A DNA stretch of 64,000 nt from assembly GCF_026410505.1 (NCBI RefSeq), contig NZ_JAPMIU010000003.1, positions 186,001 through 250,000 on the forward strand, read 5' to 3'. The DNA comes from Frateuria hangzhouensis (GTDB lineage Bacteria > Pseudomonadota > Gammaproteobacteria > Xanthomonadales > Rhodanobacteraceae). Made by a program: the position numbers and the translations under genes. A model generated the notes under the pieces. It made no database searches. It was given only the letters and a program-made list of their open reading frames with translations, and had not been told where the DNA came from. How positions within the stretch are numbered: the stretch's first letter is position 1; each line of letters begins with the position of its first letter. Below are positions 44,369-53,258 of this stretch, piece by piece.

Positions 44369-44495
44369 GGAGATGGTCCTTTTCAGTGGAGTGATCTGGC
44401 CCATGCGGGCCGGTTGCCCAACCAATCTGGGTCGCTTGACGCATCCACACAATTGACGAAACATCGCTTAATACGATCTAGTTTCTGGATAGCCC

Positions 44496-45431
44496 GTGCT
44501 CGACAACGTCACCATCAACCAGCTGCGTGCGTTCGTTGCGGTGTGCGATCAGGGCAGCTTCTCGGGTGCGGCGCGCAAGCTCGCACGGGCGCAGTCGGCC
44601 ATCAGCCACGCGATCAAGGCACTGGAAAGTGCATTCGATGTCGAGCTGTTCGAGCGCAACACGCGCAAGGCGCAGCTCACCGCGGCAGGGCGCAGCCTTT
44701 TGCCCGACGCACGGGCGGTGATATCGCGCACGGAGGAAATGAAGAATCGCGCCGGCGCGATCGCCAGGGCCGGCGTGCCGCAGGTTTCGGTGGCAGTCGA
44801 TGCCTACTTCCCGCGCACCCACCTGATTGATTGCTTGCGCACGCTGCAGGAAGAATTCCCGACCGCCGCGATCAACCTGCGCATCACCACGATGCAGGGC
44901 GGAGAGAACCTGGTGCTCGAAAAAGTTTGCGCCCTGGCCGTCACCATCGAGAACGTGCCGGAGGTGAACCCGCAAGTCATCGAACGCCACTGGCTGTGCG
45001 AAGCGGAGATGGTGACGGTATGCGCGCCATCCTATCCGCTCGCTTCGACACCCAACCCCATCCCCGTGGACGAGTTTGGCCGGCACATCCAGATCATCGT
45101 CACGGACAACCAGCCCGGCGCCGAAAAGACCCAACAAGGCGTTGCCGGCAAGCGCCAATGGCTGGTCAACGAACTCGGCGCCAAACGCGACCTGCTCAAG
45201 GCCGGCCTCGGCTGGGGCCACCTGCCACGCCATCTCGTCGCCGAGGATCTGGCCAGCGGACAGCTCATCGAACTCGAGCGTCGTGCCTGGCACATCCGCT
45301 CGCTCACGTTCGTGATCTCACAGCGCCGGGGCCACGAGCTCTCGCCCTGCGAGTCGCGGTTGGTCGAGCTTCTTGGCAACCCCAGCCCGTTACAGGAAGC
45401 GCCGGCTGGAGCTCCGTCCGGCAAGGCGTAA
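44496..45431 (+). CDS. LysR-family transcriptional regulator (311 aa, GTG start)
   Basis: 'VTINQLRAFVAVCDQGSFSG', 'AARKLARAQSAISHAIKALE' and 'VELFERNTRKAQLTAAGR' form the winged HTH. The co-inducer domain begins about 'VSVAVDAYFPRTHLIDCL'. The GTG start gives the standard MLDNVTINQL N-terminus. It probably controls the divergent F420-type oxidoreductase and SDR genes. The 240 bp between its stop and arsR contain no gene. Confidence 0.9.
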   Translation: MLDNVTINQLRAFVAVCDQGSFSGAARKLARAQSAISHAIKALESAFDVELFERNTRKAQLTAAGRSLLPDARAVISRTEEMKNRAGAIARAGVPQVSVAVDAYFPRTHLIDCLRTLQEEFPTAAINLRITTMQGGENLVLEKVCALAVTIENVPEVNPQVIERHWLCEAEMVTVCAPSYPLASTPNPIPVDEFGRHIQIIVTDNQPGAEKTQQGVAGKRQWLVNELGAKRDLLKAGLGWGHLPRHLVAEDLASGQLIELERRAWHIRSLTFVISQRRGHELSPCESRLVELLGNPSPLQEAPAGAPSGKA

Positions 45432-45671
45432 AAGCCTGAATCCGCGTGTTGCGGCGAAGGTGGCCGAGGCAATCAAGCCACGAACTGCACCGCTACGCGC
45501 ACGTCTGTAGTCCCGCTGTCTGGAACGTCCGGCGAGCGCTGCGATGGGGCGGGCTGCGCGTCAATTACGCGGGTCCTCCTGCTATCCATGGAAAGCGCTT
45601 TTGATGCCTTGGCCGGCGTCCGCTTCCGGCCAAAAAACAGACATCCTCAGTAACCTCGGCAGCCGCCTACC

Positions 45672-46040
45672 TCACCTCGACGAAACCATCCGCTTGCGGG
45701 AGTGAGTCGCGGAAGCCGCGGTGTCAGCTCGAGTCGTTGACGCACAGGCGCGACCCGTTGCGGCACAACAGTTCTCGGTGAGGAATCCCATCAGCCGGTT
45801 CATCGTGTCCATGGAGACTGCGTAGAAGATGAAGCGACCTTCCTGACGGCTGGTGAGCAGACCAGCGTGCACCAGCTCCTTCAGGTGGAAGGACAACGTT
45901 GCATTGGCGACCCCGAGCCGCTCCGCGATGGCGCTGGCCGCCAAGCCATCGGGGGCATGCTCAACGAGCAGCCGATAGACGGCCAGGCGCGATTCCTGCG
46001 CGAGGGCGGACAGTACCGTGATGGCTTGTTTGGTCTGCAT
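45672..46040 (-). CDS. arsR: arsenic-responsive repressor ArsR (122 aa)
   Basis: The winged-helix ArsR/SmtB pattern is clear: 'LSALAQESRLAVYRLLVEHA', 'AIAERLGVANATLSFHLKEL', 'LLTSRQEGRFIFYAVSMD'. 'LTENCCAATGRAC' places cysteines at 91, 92 and 99, like the C95/C96/C102 As(III) site of Acidithiobacillus ArsR rather than the classic CVC in the DNA-binding helix. It is the last gene of arsC-acr3-arsR, 97 bp after acr3, unusual because arsR is normally first; an internal promoter is possible. Confidence 0.9.
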   Translation of the reverse strand: MQTKQAITVLSALAQESRLAVYRLLVEHAPDGLAASAIAERLGVANATLSFHLKELVHAGLLTSRQEGRFIFYAVSMDTMNRLMGFLTENCCAATGRACASTTRADTAASATHSRKRMVSSR

Positions 46041-46137
46041 GCGATGCTCGGAACTGCTGGGCTGAGACAGTGTACGGAAACGCCGGATCCTGTATTCGAC
46101 TGCAAGAGACGCCTGATCCTTGCGTGAAGCGCTGCCG

Positions 46138-47226
46138 TCAGACCGTTTGGGCTTCGTACCAGCGCTTGCTGGTGCTCACGATCCGAACCACCGAGAGCAT
46201 CACCGGGACTTCGATCAGCACCCCCACGACGGTCGCCAGCGCGGCGCCCGAGTGCACGCCGAAGAGTCCTACGGCCGTGGCCACGGCCAGTTCGAAGAAG
46301 TTGCTCGCACCAATCAGAGCCGAAGGTGCGGCGACGCAGTGCGGCACGCGGAGGGCGCGATTGAGGAGATACGCCAATGCGGAGTTGCCGTAGACCTGGA
46401 TGAGGATCGGCACCGCCAGCATCGCAATGACCAGCGGCTGGGCGACGATCTGCTGCCCCTGAAAGCCGAACAGCAGCACCAGGGTCAGTAGCAAGGCGCC
46501 CAGGGACAGCGGCCCCAGCCGCGCCAACAAGCGCTCCAACGCCTGGGGGCCGCCGCGTGCCAGTACTGCTCGACGCGCCACGGCGCCGAACAAGACTGGC
46601 ACAAGGATATAGAGCACTACTGACAGGATGAGGGTGTTCCACGGCACGGTGATCGCCGAAATGCCCAGCAGTAGACCCACGATCGGCGCGAAGGCCACCA
46701 CCATGATCGCGTCGTTCAACGCGACCTGGCTTAGCGTGAAGTTGGGCTCGCCGTTGCACAGGTTGCTCCACACGAACACCATCGCCGTGCACGGCGCTGC
46801 CGCCAGCAGGATGAGTCCGGCCACGTACGAATCCAGTTGGTCGGCTGGCAACCAGGCGGCAAAGACGTGGCGGATGAAGATCCAGCCCAGCAACGCCATC
46901 GAGAAGGGCTTCACCGCCCAGTTGATGAAGAGCGTGACGCCGATGCCTTTCCATTGCCGGCGCACGCCGCCAAGGGCGCCAAAGTCGATCTTCAGCAGCA
47001 TGGGGACGATCATCAGCCAGATAAGTACCGCCACCGGCACGTTGACATGCGCCACTTCCATGCCCCCCAGCGCCGCGAAGGTGCCGGGAAGCAGGTGTCC
47101 CAGCAGAGTGCCGGCCACGATGCATAGCAACACCCAAGCGGTCAGGTAGCGCTCGAAGGTGCCGATACGGTTGCCGACTGGGGAGCTGGCACAGGCCTCG
47201 CCTGCCGGCAGGGACACCTGACTCAT
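46138..47226 (-). CDS. acr3: ACR3-family arsenite efflux permease (362 aa)
   Basis: Ten hydrophobic segments follow a short hydrophilic N-terminus. The family motifs 'AAAPCTAMVFVWSNLCNGEP' (the conserved Cys essential for As(III) transport) and 'GASNFFELAVATAVGLFG' are present. It exports arsenite using the proton gradient. Its start (47226) overlaps the stop of arsC by 4 bp (ATGA), giving translational coupling. Confidence 0.95.
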   Translation of the reverse strand: MSQVSLPAGEACASSPVGNRIGTFERYLTAWVLLCIVAGTLLGHLLPGTFAALGGMEVAHVNVPVAVLIWLMIVPMLLKIDFGALGGVRRQWKGIGVTLFINWAVKPFSMALLGWIFIRHVFAAWLPADQLDSYVAGLILLAAAPCTAMVFVWSNLCNGEPNFTLSQVALNDAIMVVAFAPIVGLLLGISAITVPWNTLILSVVLYILVPVLFGAVARRAVLARGGPQALERLLARLGPLSLGALLLTLVLLFGFQGQQIVAQPLVIAMLAVPILIQVYGNSALAYLLNRALRVPHCVAAPSALIGASNFFELAVATAVGLFGVHSGAALATVVGVLIEVPVMLSVVRIVSTSKRWYEAQTV

Positions 47227-47732
47227 GCCTTGTCCTCGTCTTCATCGGTGATCGTGCCGATACGGTCCAGCGCCTGCTTGAGCTCCTCCCGATTTAGGGT
47301 TTCCACCGGAAGTTCAATCAACGCCGCCACGCGGTAGAGGATGAGCGTGTGCGCTCGCCGAAACGCTTCCAATGCGGCCCCGCGGGCCGGCGCTGCAGCT
47401 GGATCGGGCAAGCCCCAATGGCTTTTGATGAAGTCGCCGAAGAGCACCGGACAGGCCTCGTTGGCCGCGTTGTCGCAGACCGTGATGACGATATCCAGCG
47501 GCGGGGCGCCTTCCTCGCTGAAGCGGTCCCACGACTTGCTGAGGAGGCCTTCGGTCGGAATGCCCGCGGACTGAAGCTCCTCCAGCGCATAAGGGTTGAC
47601 CTGGCCGGCAGGCTGGCTGCCCGCGCTGTAGGCCTCGAAGCGGCTCTTGCCCAGATGGTTGAGTGTGGCTTCGGACAGGATGCTGCGGGCCGAGTTGCCA
47701 GTACAGATGAAAAGGACACGGCACGGATTCAT
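47223..47732 (-). CDS. arsC: arsenate reductase ArsC, LMW-PTPase type (169 aa)
   Basis: P-loop '[10 protein letters not shown]' with nucleophile Cys10 and the resolving pair Cys86 and Cys94 in '[11 protein letters not shown]' make the three-cysteine thioredoxin-coupled arsenate reductase known from S. aureus pI258. It reduces As(V) to As(III) for export by Acr3. It is the first gene of the operon, divergent from arsH; the 139-bp spacer is AT-rich. Confidence 0.93.
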   Translation of the reverse strand: MNPCRVLFICTGNSARSILSEATLNHLGKSRFEAYSAGSQPAGQVNPYALEELQSAGIPTEGLLSKSWDRFSEEGAPPLDIVITVCDNAANEACPVLFGDFIKSHWGLPDPAAAPARGAALEAFRRAHTLILYRVAALIELPVETLNREELKQALDRIGTITDEDEDKA

Positions 47733-47815
47733 GGCGGTTTTCGGTGAGCGGTTGGTGCAGCTGGGAGGGCAACCGGACGTGGGTGGCAGGTCGGCACCCT
47801 GCGGTTGCGGTTTTG

Positions 47816-47844
47816 TTTCTATATTTCTATATTCATCGAATTAT
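47816..47844. promoter_or_regulatory. AT-rich arsC-arsH intergenic operator/promoter candidate
   Basis: Tandem TTTCTATA-TTTCTATA (47816-47831) is followed by ATTC-ATC-GAAT, a 4-bp inverted repeat. This is the only AT-rich stretch of the region and the expected place for ArsR binding between the divergent genes. Confidence 0.45.
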
Positions 47845-47871
47845 ATGACCAGTGCAAGGCCAGAATCCGCC

Positions 47872-48678
47872 ATGACAGAAGAGCTGCCGCACATCGATTC
47901 CAGGCTGTTGGATACGCCGAGCCTGGCGAAACTGTCCCTTTCGACGGGGGCTGACCATCCCCCGCGCATCTTGATCCTGTACGGCTCGCTGCGACCCCAA
48001 TCCTTCAGCCGCAAGCTCGCGCTGGAAGCCGAACGCATCCTTCGGCGGTTCGGCGCCGACACCCGGGTGTTTGATCCGCACGACTTGCCGATACTCGATA
48101 GCGTGCCGGCGACCCACCCGAAGGTGCAGGAACTGCGGGCACTGTCGCTGTGGTCCGAAGGACAGGTGTGGGTGAGTCCGGAGCGGCACGGCACGATCAC
48201 CGGAGTATTCAAGAATCAGATCGACTGGTTGCCGCTCGAGGACGGCAGCGTGCGGCCGACCCAGGGGCGCACCCTGGCGGTCATGCAGGTGTGCGGCGGC
48301 TCTCAGTCATTCAATGTGGTCAACGCTCTGCGCGTGCTGGGCCGGTGGATGCGCATGGTGACCATCCCGAACCAGTCGTCGGTGGCCAAGGCCTGGCAGG
48401 AGTTCGACGAACACGGCCGGATGAAATCCTCAGCGTTCTACGACCGGGTGGTGGACGTGATGGAAGAGCTGTTCAAGTTCACCTTGCTGGTGCGCGACCG
48501 CAGCGACTACCTGGTTGACCGCTACAGCGAGCGAAAAGGGGCCGTCCAGGCGCGGGCGGTGTCCGCGGCAGCAGCGGTCACCGAGCCAGCCGCAGTCCAC
48601 GCCTCGCGTCCCTTGGCCCAACCGGCCAATGACGCCGTTCGACCGCGCAGCCCTTGTTGTGCCAGCGGGAGCTGCTAA
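47872..48678 (+). CDS. arsH: ArsH-type NADPH:FMN oxidoreductase / organoarsenical oxidase (268 aa)
   Basis: FMN-binding '[20 protein letters not shown]' and '[20 protein letters not shown]', then '[20 protein letters not shown]' match ArsH, a flavodoxin-like enzyme oxidising trivalent methylarsenicals. A C-terminal tail ending '[11 protein letters not shown]' is Cys-rich and may bind metalloids. The ATG at 47872 (AAGG upstream) is preferred; ATG at 47845 is an alternative. It is divergent from the arsC operon. Confidence 0.9.
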   Translation: MTEELPHIDSRLLDTPSLAKLSLSTGADHPPRILILYGSLRPQSFSRKLALEAERILRRFGADTRVFDPHDLPILDSVPATHPKVQELRALSLWSEGQVWVSPERHGTITGVFKNQIDWLPLEDGSVRPTQGRTLAVMQVCGGSQSFNVVNALRVLGRWMRMVTIPNQSSVAKAWQEFDEHGRMKSSAFYDRVVDVMEELFKFTLLVRDRSDYLVDRYSERKGAVQARAVSAAAAVTEPAAVHASRPLAQPANDAVRPRSPCCASGSC

Positions 48679-49248
48679 CGGGCGTTGGACTGAGGCAAGC
48701 CACATGCGGGGATGCCGGCCTCAGATGGCCTGGGTTAGTGGTCGAGTCGCACGAACGCGGCATTTAGGACGGTCCGGGCACAGCTCCCATCGCTCTAGCC
48801 GACCAGCCCGCCAGTGCGTTCAGGCCAGGCCTCGGTAGAGAAAAGATGAGGCCGGCAGTCCGCTGTCGCTTTCAAGCGAATGCCCCTTCGCCACGGTTGG
48901 GGTAGACGAGTGCCGCTACATATTTTTCGAGGTCCGGCACGCGTGTTTGGCGTTACGAAAAGTGGAACGGGGGCGAATCTGCCAGCACGATTTGCACCGT
49001 GGTCCGTCCTATTTCAGATCCGCTGAGCGGGATCGCGGCCGAGCCTTCCCCGATCTCGATTCAAAGGCATGCGCCGACGACATCGCTGTCCACGGATTCC
49101 ACGTCGCAGATGCTCACGTGCGCATTACTGACAGAGCGAGCTGAAGCGGCGAAGTGTGCGCTTGTCAAAGTCCCTTTCGATGGCGCGGTTGATCGCGCGG
49201 TCGAACGTCCGCTTCCGGCCAGGAGCCACCATGGGAGCTCTCGACGCC
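48679..49248. other. intergenic, no gene recognised
   Basis: This 570-bp stretch between arsH and the terminator of the PNGase gene has only short frames without codon bias or known motifs. It contains the 16-mer CGTCCGCTTCCGGCCA (49206), also found at 45617 on the other side of the ars cluster. Confidence 0.6.
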
Positions 49249-49278
49249 TGAAAAAAGGAGGCGCCTTTCGGGCGCCTC
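49249..49278 (-). terminator. Rho-independent terminator of the PNGase A-like gene
   Basis: GAGGCGCC and GGCGCCTC form a perfect 8-bp stem with a 5-nt loop (CGAAA on this strand). It is followed by CTTTTTTC on the minus strand, 10 bp after the stop codon. Confidence 0.88.
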
Positions 49279-49288
49279 GGGAAACGGT

Positions 49289-51097
49289 TCAGTGGACCCA
49301 GCCGAGGCTGTCAGGGGAACCGTCCGGATGGTCGTGCCAGCGCAGGCGGTTCTGCCCGTCCGTGCATCCGACGCCCTGGGCTTCGGTGGACACCGCGCCG
49401 TTGAGTGCGGTCAGCGCGGACTGGTAGCAGCTTCCCTGGCTGTCGCCGAAGCGGTACGCGGCCTGGCTCTTCCAGCTGCGGTCCTGGTTCACCCGAAGGT
49501 CGCGCGTGTGGCTGGAGACGAAGTTGTCGCGCACGCGGCTGGTGTAGGTGCCGAAGCCGCCTTTGAGGTACGACGCATCCAGGTTGCGGTGCTGCTCGAC
49601 GCTGATGCTTCCCTTCGAAGGCACCGCTTCGGGCTCGTCGGAAACGAAGACGTACCCGTCCATGTCGTAGAACCATTGCAGCGGGTAGGAAGCGGTGACT
49701 ACGTCATCCTGCAGTACGACGCCCGCGCGGGTGCGGCGGCTGTGCTGCTGCGTCTGGCTGGCCAGCCACAAGTGCTCCTGGTAGTGCCGGTACTCGGGAA
49801 ACTGCAGGCCGTCGAAATAGAACACCTGCGTGTTGAGGAAATGGCTGATCTGGTGGACGCTGGTATCGACCCGGCCGCGGGAAGTCATCATGTAGCCCTC
49901 GATGTCGAAATCGTGATCGAGGCGTGTCGATGCGCGTACCGTGCCCGAGTCGCCATTCTTCCGGACGGTGTCGTTGATGAGCGGGAGCGTCCTCTCTCCA
50001 TTCAACGTATTGACCGTCACGAAGCCGTTGACCATCGTTGATCCCTTGTCGAGGTAGACCAGCAGATAGGCGTTCGCGGGCAGGCTGAGTTCAATCCGGT
50101 GCTTGCCTGTCCGGTTGAGATACGGGGCGAACGGGGTCAGGTCCACGCGATAGGGAACGTGGTTGAGCATCTGGGGCGGCTGCACCGGGGCGTTGAGCGT
50201 CCTCGGGAAATAATTGTTGAGGTCGGCGGACAGGGCCGGAAAGACCGGGGCGATGCCGGCGGCCACGCCATCGACGCGAACCAGTATTTCCTCGAAGCTG
50301 CTGCCGGCGCATCCCTGGCCCGGCGCGAAGATGCCGAGCTGCTGCGCACCGCCCGGCGCCAGCGACGAAAAGAAGGGCAATTCCGAGTTGTAGGCTTCCT
50401 GGTCGGAAGCGCAGGTGAACCACCAGGGCCGCGCGTTATAGACGTCCAGATAGGCGCGAACGATGTTGTGTGGAAGCGTGATCAGCGAGTTCCGGGTCAC
50501 CGGATACACGCTGTCGGGCGTCTTCGACGCGGGCGTGCGGGAAGAGGCCGGATAAAAGAGCAGCCGCGCGCTCAGCGTGGCATCCACACTCATCTCGTTG
50601 TACCAATAGGTCTGTTCCGGGACCAGGCCGGCCTGGCCCTTGTGCGCGCGGATCAGGAGCGGGGCGAGATCGGTGACGTCGCGCTCGACCTGCCAGCTTG
50701 CCGGCGTGGGCTGCCTGGCCATGGCCAGGCCGCCTTCGAAGAGTGGGATGTTTCCCAGACGGATGTAGGCGTTGGTCGCGTCCTCATATGAGCCGTCCGG
50801 CGACTCGGTGACGCCAACCTGCAGGATGACTTTCGACCACGGCCCCAGGCAGCCCGAAGGCGGGGCATAGACATAGCTGGAGGGGCTCATCTCCGCCACG
50901 CCCAGGTTCTGGAACAGGTTCACCACGCAGGGCGCGCCTGCCGGAACAGGCAGGCCAGGCGTCACGGTGGCCACGCCCGTTGTGCCAATTTGCAGCGGCT
51001 GTGCGGGTGTCCGGCTTCCCTGGGATGCGAACGCGGCAAGGGCGGGGACAAGCAACGACGCGGCGACGATGCGACGCGCGAGCCGCAAGAATTTCAT
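49289..51097 (-). CDS. secreted PNGase A-family peptide-N-glycosidase (602 aa)
   Basis: A signal peptide ('LARRIVAASLLVPALAAFA') is followed by the PNGase A N-terminal pattern: 'APCVVNLFQNLGVAEMSPS', 'YAPPSGCLGPWSKVILQVGV', 'YIRLGNIPLFEGGLAMARQP' and 'PASWQVERDVTDLAPLL'. This family (plant PNGase A and acidic bacterial PNGases, including one characterised from Dyella japonica) removes whole N-glycans from asparagine, even those with core alpha-1,3-fucose. Signal peptide and cysteines indicate periplasmic or secreted location. GGGAG lies 8 nt before the ATG, and a strong terminator follows, so it is monocistronic. A role in using plant or fungal glycoproteins is inferred. Confidence 0.85.
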   Translation of the reverse strand: MKFLRLARRIVAASLLVPALAAFASQGSRTPAQPLQIGTTGVATVTPGLPVPAGAPCVVNLFQNLGVAEMSPSSYVYAPPSGCLGPWSKVILQVGVTESPDGSYEDATNAYIRLGNIPLFEGGLAMARQPTPASWQVERDVTDLAPLLIRAHKGQAGLVPEQTYWYNEMSVDATLSARLLFYPASSRTPASKTPDSVYPVTRNSLITLPHNIVRAYLDVYNARPWWFTCASDQEAYNSELPFFSSLAPGGAQQLGIFAPGQGCAGSSFEEILVRVDGVAAGIAPVFPALSADLNNYFPRTLNAPVQPPQMLNHVPYRVDLTPFAPYLNRTGKHRIELSLPANAYLLVYLDKGSTMVNGFVTVNTLNGERTLPLINDTVRKNGDSGTVRASTRLDHDFDIEGYMMTSRGRVDTSVHQISHFLNTQVFYFDGLQFPEYRHYQEHLWLASQTQQHSRRTRAGVVLQDDVVTASYPLQWFYDMDGYVFVSDEPEAVPSKGSISVEQHRNLDASYLKGGFGTYTSRVRDNFVSSHTRDLRVNQDRSWKSQAAYRFGDSQGSCYQSALTALNGAVSTEAQGVGCTDGQNRLRWHDHPDGSPDSLGWVH

Positions 51098-51375
51098 GAT
51101 GAATTCTCCCTGATCCCCTGCGCGCGGATGCTAGGTCTGCATTTGTCACGGCTCCGCATAACACCGCCCAGCCCGCTCTGCGAAACTTCTTGCGAACCAT
51201 CAGCAGGCACACCGGCTACGCCGATCCGCTCGCGATGCTCGGGCGAGTGCGTGCAAAGGAGTCCAGCGCAACGACGAAGGAGCGCCGACCGGTGCACACC
51301 CGTCTGCGCTGGACCATTGCCGGGCGAGGGTGCCATCGGTGATGTCGGCTACCTCAAGAGGCGGGCGCCAAACTT

Positions 51376-51747
51376 TTACTGGGACAGGTAGAAGTCCATG
51401 GGGATGAGTTCGACGGCCCATCCACCTTCTTCGCCCAGCGTGGCGGCCGGGTGCATGGATGCGATGTGCAGTGCCTCGTCGTGGCTGTCCGCCTCGATGA
51501 TGAACAGGCCGCCGACCACTTCCTTCGACTCGGTGTAAGGCCCGTCGCTGACATGCGTCTTGCCGTTGCGCGGGCGAAGCGTTTTCCAGCGATCCAGATC
51601 GCCAAGCGACGCGGAGACCAGAAGCTTGCCGGTGGCGCGCATCTTCTCGTCCAGCGCCGGGCACTGGCTCACCAATGCCTTGACGTCCTCTGGCGCGATC
51701 GCGGCGAACTTTTCAGGGGTGAAGTAGGCAAGGCCGAGGTATTTCAC
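51376..51747 (-). CDS. YciI-like / DGPF-domain protein (123 aa)
   Basis: 'MKYLGLAYFTPEKFAAIAPE' and 'VSDGPYTESKEVVGGLFIIE' with 'ALHIASMHPAATLGEEGGWA' match the YCII/DGPF dimeric alpha-beta barrel family. It commonly occurs in small stress clusters with ArsR and SRPBCC proteins, as here. It follows the truncated hydrolase gene by about 160 bp on the same strand. Biochemical role unknown. Confidence 0.85.
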   Translation of the reverse strand: MKYLGLAYFTPEKFAAIAPEDVKALVSQCPALDEKMRATGKLLVSASLGDLDRWKTLRPRNGKTHVSDGPYTESKEVVGGLFIIEADSHDEALHIASMHPAATLGEEGGWAVELIPMDFYLSQ

Positions 51748-51904
51748 GGAAATCCTTCAGGTGGGGGAATGCACTGACGACGAACTTGAGGGCCGAAAAT
51801 CGACAACGCCTGGAAGAGTTTGTTGCGAGGCTCGCCCAGGGCTGCCGCTTCGGGTCCGGTAGCGGCCGACGTGCTCTGGTGGCTCTTGCGAGCGCTCGCG
51901 GACC

Positions 51905-52198
51905 CTAACCTACTGCCTTCAACGCGGATACGAGGAAGCGTTCGACGAGTGTGCGTGGCTGAGGCCTGGCGACGTCGGCGCTCCAGTCGAAGGGGCGTTT
52001 GGTCAGGTCACCGACCTTGCTGAAGAGGTTGGTCCGATCGACATCGGGATAGGCCTGCCCCAACGGCGATGCCTTGACGCCAGGGCCGAACGTGGCTGCG
52101 TTGCCCTCCAACTGCTTGAAGGCCTCTACCCCCTCCGGATAGAACCCGTCCTGCGCCATCGCCGCGGACACGAGCACGAGCCGCCGCGGCGTGGTCAC
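51905..52198 (-). pseudogene. fragment of an alpha/beta hydrolase
   Basis: 'RRLVLVSAAMAQDGFYPEGV', 'ASPLGQAYPDVDRTNLFSKV' and 'LTKRPFDWSADVA' are the middle of an alpha/beta-hydrolase (post-nucleophile and cap region). The N-terminal half with the oxyanion hole and nucleophile elbow is absent, and after 'SADVARPQP' the catalytic Asp and His part is replaced by unrelated sequence. The fragment starts at a GTG (52198) that overlaps the stop of the SRPBCC gene, as if a deletion joined the two. Confidence 0.65.
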
Positions 52199-52695
52199 GA
52201 TCTGTCGGCGAGCAACTCATCCAGCTGCGCGAACTGTTCGGGCAGGGCTTCGGCCGAGCCGGCGAGGGCTTCGTCGAGGGCCGCTTTCGTGGGGTAGAGC
52301 TCGTGCAGGGTGACCCGCGTCCTGCCGACATCCTCTTCGAACGTCACCGTGGTCACGGCGCCCTGATCGCTTTCTTCGTTCGTCCACACGATCAGCTTGG
52401 GCGGCGTTACTTCCCTGTACGTGCCGAAGAACGCCATCGGTTGATCGGAAATCGGATGGCGGAACACGAGGCGATACGCGCCACCGGTGCGCACATCCAT
52501 GTCGCACGACAGCAACGACAGGCCAGCCGACTTCGGAACCCACCAGAGCTTGAACAACTCCGGTTTGCTCCACGCCTCGAACACGATGTGCGCCGGGGCA
52601 TTGAATGTTCGGGTCACGACGAGTTCGCGGTCGGACTTGCGTTCCACGGCCGTGCGGCTCATGGCGGTGGGACTACCGTCTTTTGCGCTGGGCAT
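52195..52695 (-). CDS. SRPBCC / AHSA1-like protein (166 aa)
   Basis: 'LVVTRTFNAPAHIVFEAWSK', 'ELFKLWWVPKSAGLSLLSCD', 'VRTGGAYRLVFRHP' and 'TTVTFEEDVGRTRVTLHELY' match the START-like ligand-binding fold of AHSA1-type proteins. AAGGAG stands 7 nt before the ATG, supporting the start at 52695. It overlaps the ArsR gene by 23 bp, so translation is coupled. Ligand unknown. Confidence 0.9.
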   Translation of the reverse strand: MPSAKDGSPTAMSRTAVERKSDRELVVTRTFNAPAHIVFEAWSKPELFKLWWVPKSAGLSLLSCDMDVRTGGAYRLVFRHPISDQPMAFFGTYREVTPPKLIVWTNEESDQGAVTTVTFEEDVGRTRVTLHELYPTKAALDEALAGSAEALPEQFAQLDELLADRS

Positions 52696-53035
52696 CTGCC
52701 TTCTCCTTGCTTTTCAGGTGTTCGACAAGCTCGTCCAACGCGTCAAAGCGTGCGCTCCAGAGCTGGCGGTGCCGCTCGATCCAGGCGGCCTCTTCTTCCA
52801 GCCGGCGCGGTCCGAGCTTGCAGGTCCGTACACGCCCGACCTTCTCCGTGGTCACGAGCCCCGCCTGCTCCAGGACGCTGACGTGCTTCTTCATGCCCGT
52901 GAGGGTCATGCGGAATCGTTGGGCGAGGTCGGTGATCGAGGCGTCTGAATCTCCGAGCCGCTCCAGTACGCCGCGGCGGGTGATATCGGAGAGCGCGGCG
53001 AACGTTGTGTCCAGGCGGGCTTGATAGTGAACCAT
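52673..53035 (-). CDS. ArsR-family repressor of the SRPBCC operon (120 aa)
   Basis: 'FAALSDITRRGVLERLGDSD', 'ITDLAQRFRMTLTGMKKHVS' and 'LVTTEKVGRVRTCKLGPRRL' form the winged HTH of the ArsR group that pairs with SRPBCC proteins. It lacks metal-binding CxC motifs, so it is a likely non-metal sensor. The start at 53035 lies inside a perfect 20-bp palindrome (53026-53045), which should allow tight autorepression. Confidence 0.9.
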   Translation of the reverse strand: MVHYQARLDTTFAALSDITRRGVLERLGDSDASITDLAQRFRMTLTGMKKHVSVLEQAGLVTTEKVGRVRTCKLGPRRLEEEAAWIERHRQLWSARFDALDELVEHLKSKEKADAQRKRR

Positions 53036-53045
53036 ATGGTTCACT
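53026..53045. promoter_or_regulatory. perfect 20-bp palindrome over the ArsR start codon
   Basis: AGTGAACCAT-ATGGTTCACT is a perfect palindrome with no spacer. The minus-strand ATG start lies inside it. It is the probable operator of the adjacent ArsR gene. Confidence 0.8.
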
Positions 53046-53258
53046 GTAGGACGCGCACAGGTGAGTTGCAAGAGGGTGACCCCACGGGCACAAATCGCAC
53101 GTGGGCCCTATGCCGCTGCGAACCGAAACCGCGCATGCCGAACGTGGGAAGAGTTCCTGCCGACGGCTTTGCGGCAGCCGGATCGAGACGCCGGACGACT
53201 CCCCAGGGTCGAAAGCAGACGGCGGGGCGAGTGCGACCAACGATGCCCCTGGCCACAC

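Noticed and set aside
44436-44458. Two TTGACG boxes in the LysR/F420-oxidoreductase spacer as tandem sigma70 promoters
   Set aside because: No convincing -10 hexamers at 16-18 bp from either box; kept only as a remark in the gene entry.
48999-49427. 142-codon frame between arsH and the PNGase gene
   Set aside because: It crosses a strong Rho-independent terminator and overlaps the end of the PNGase gene on the other strand; no protein-like features.
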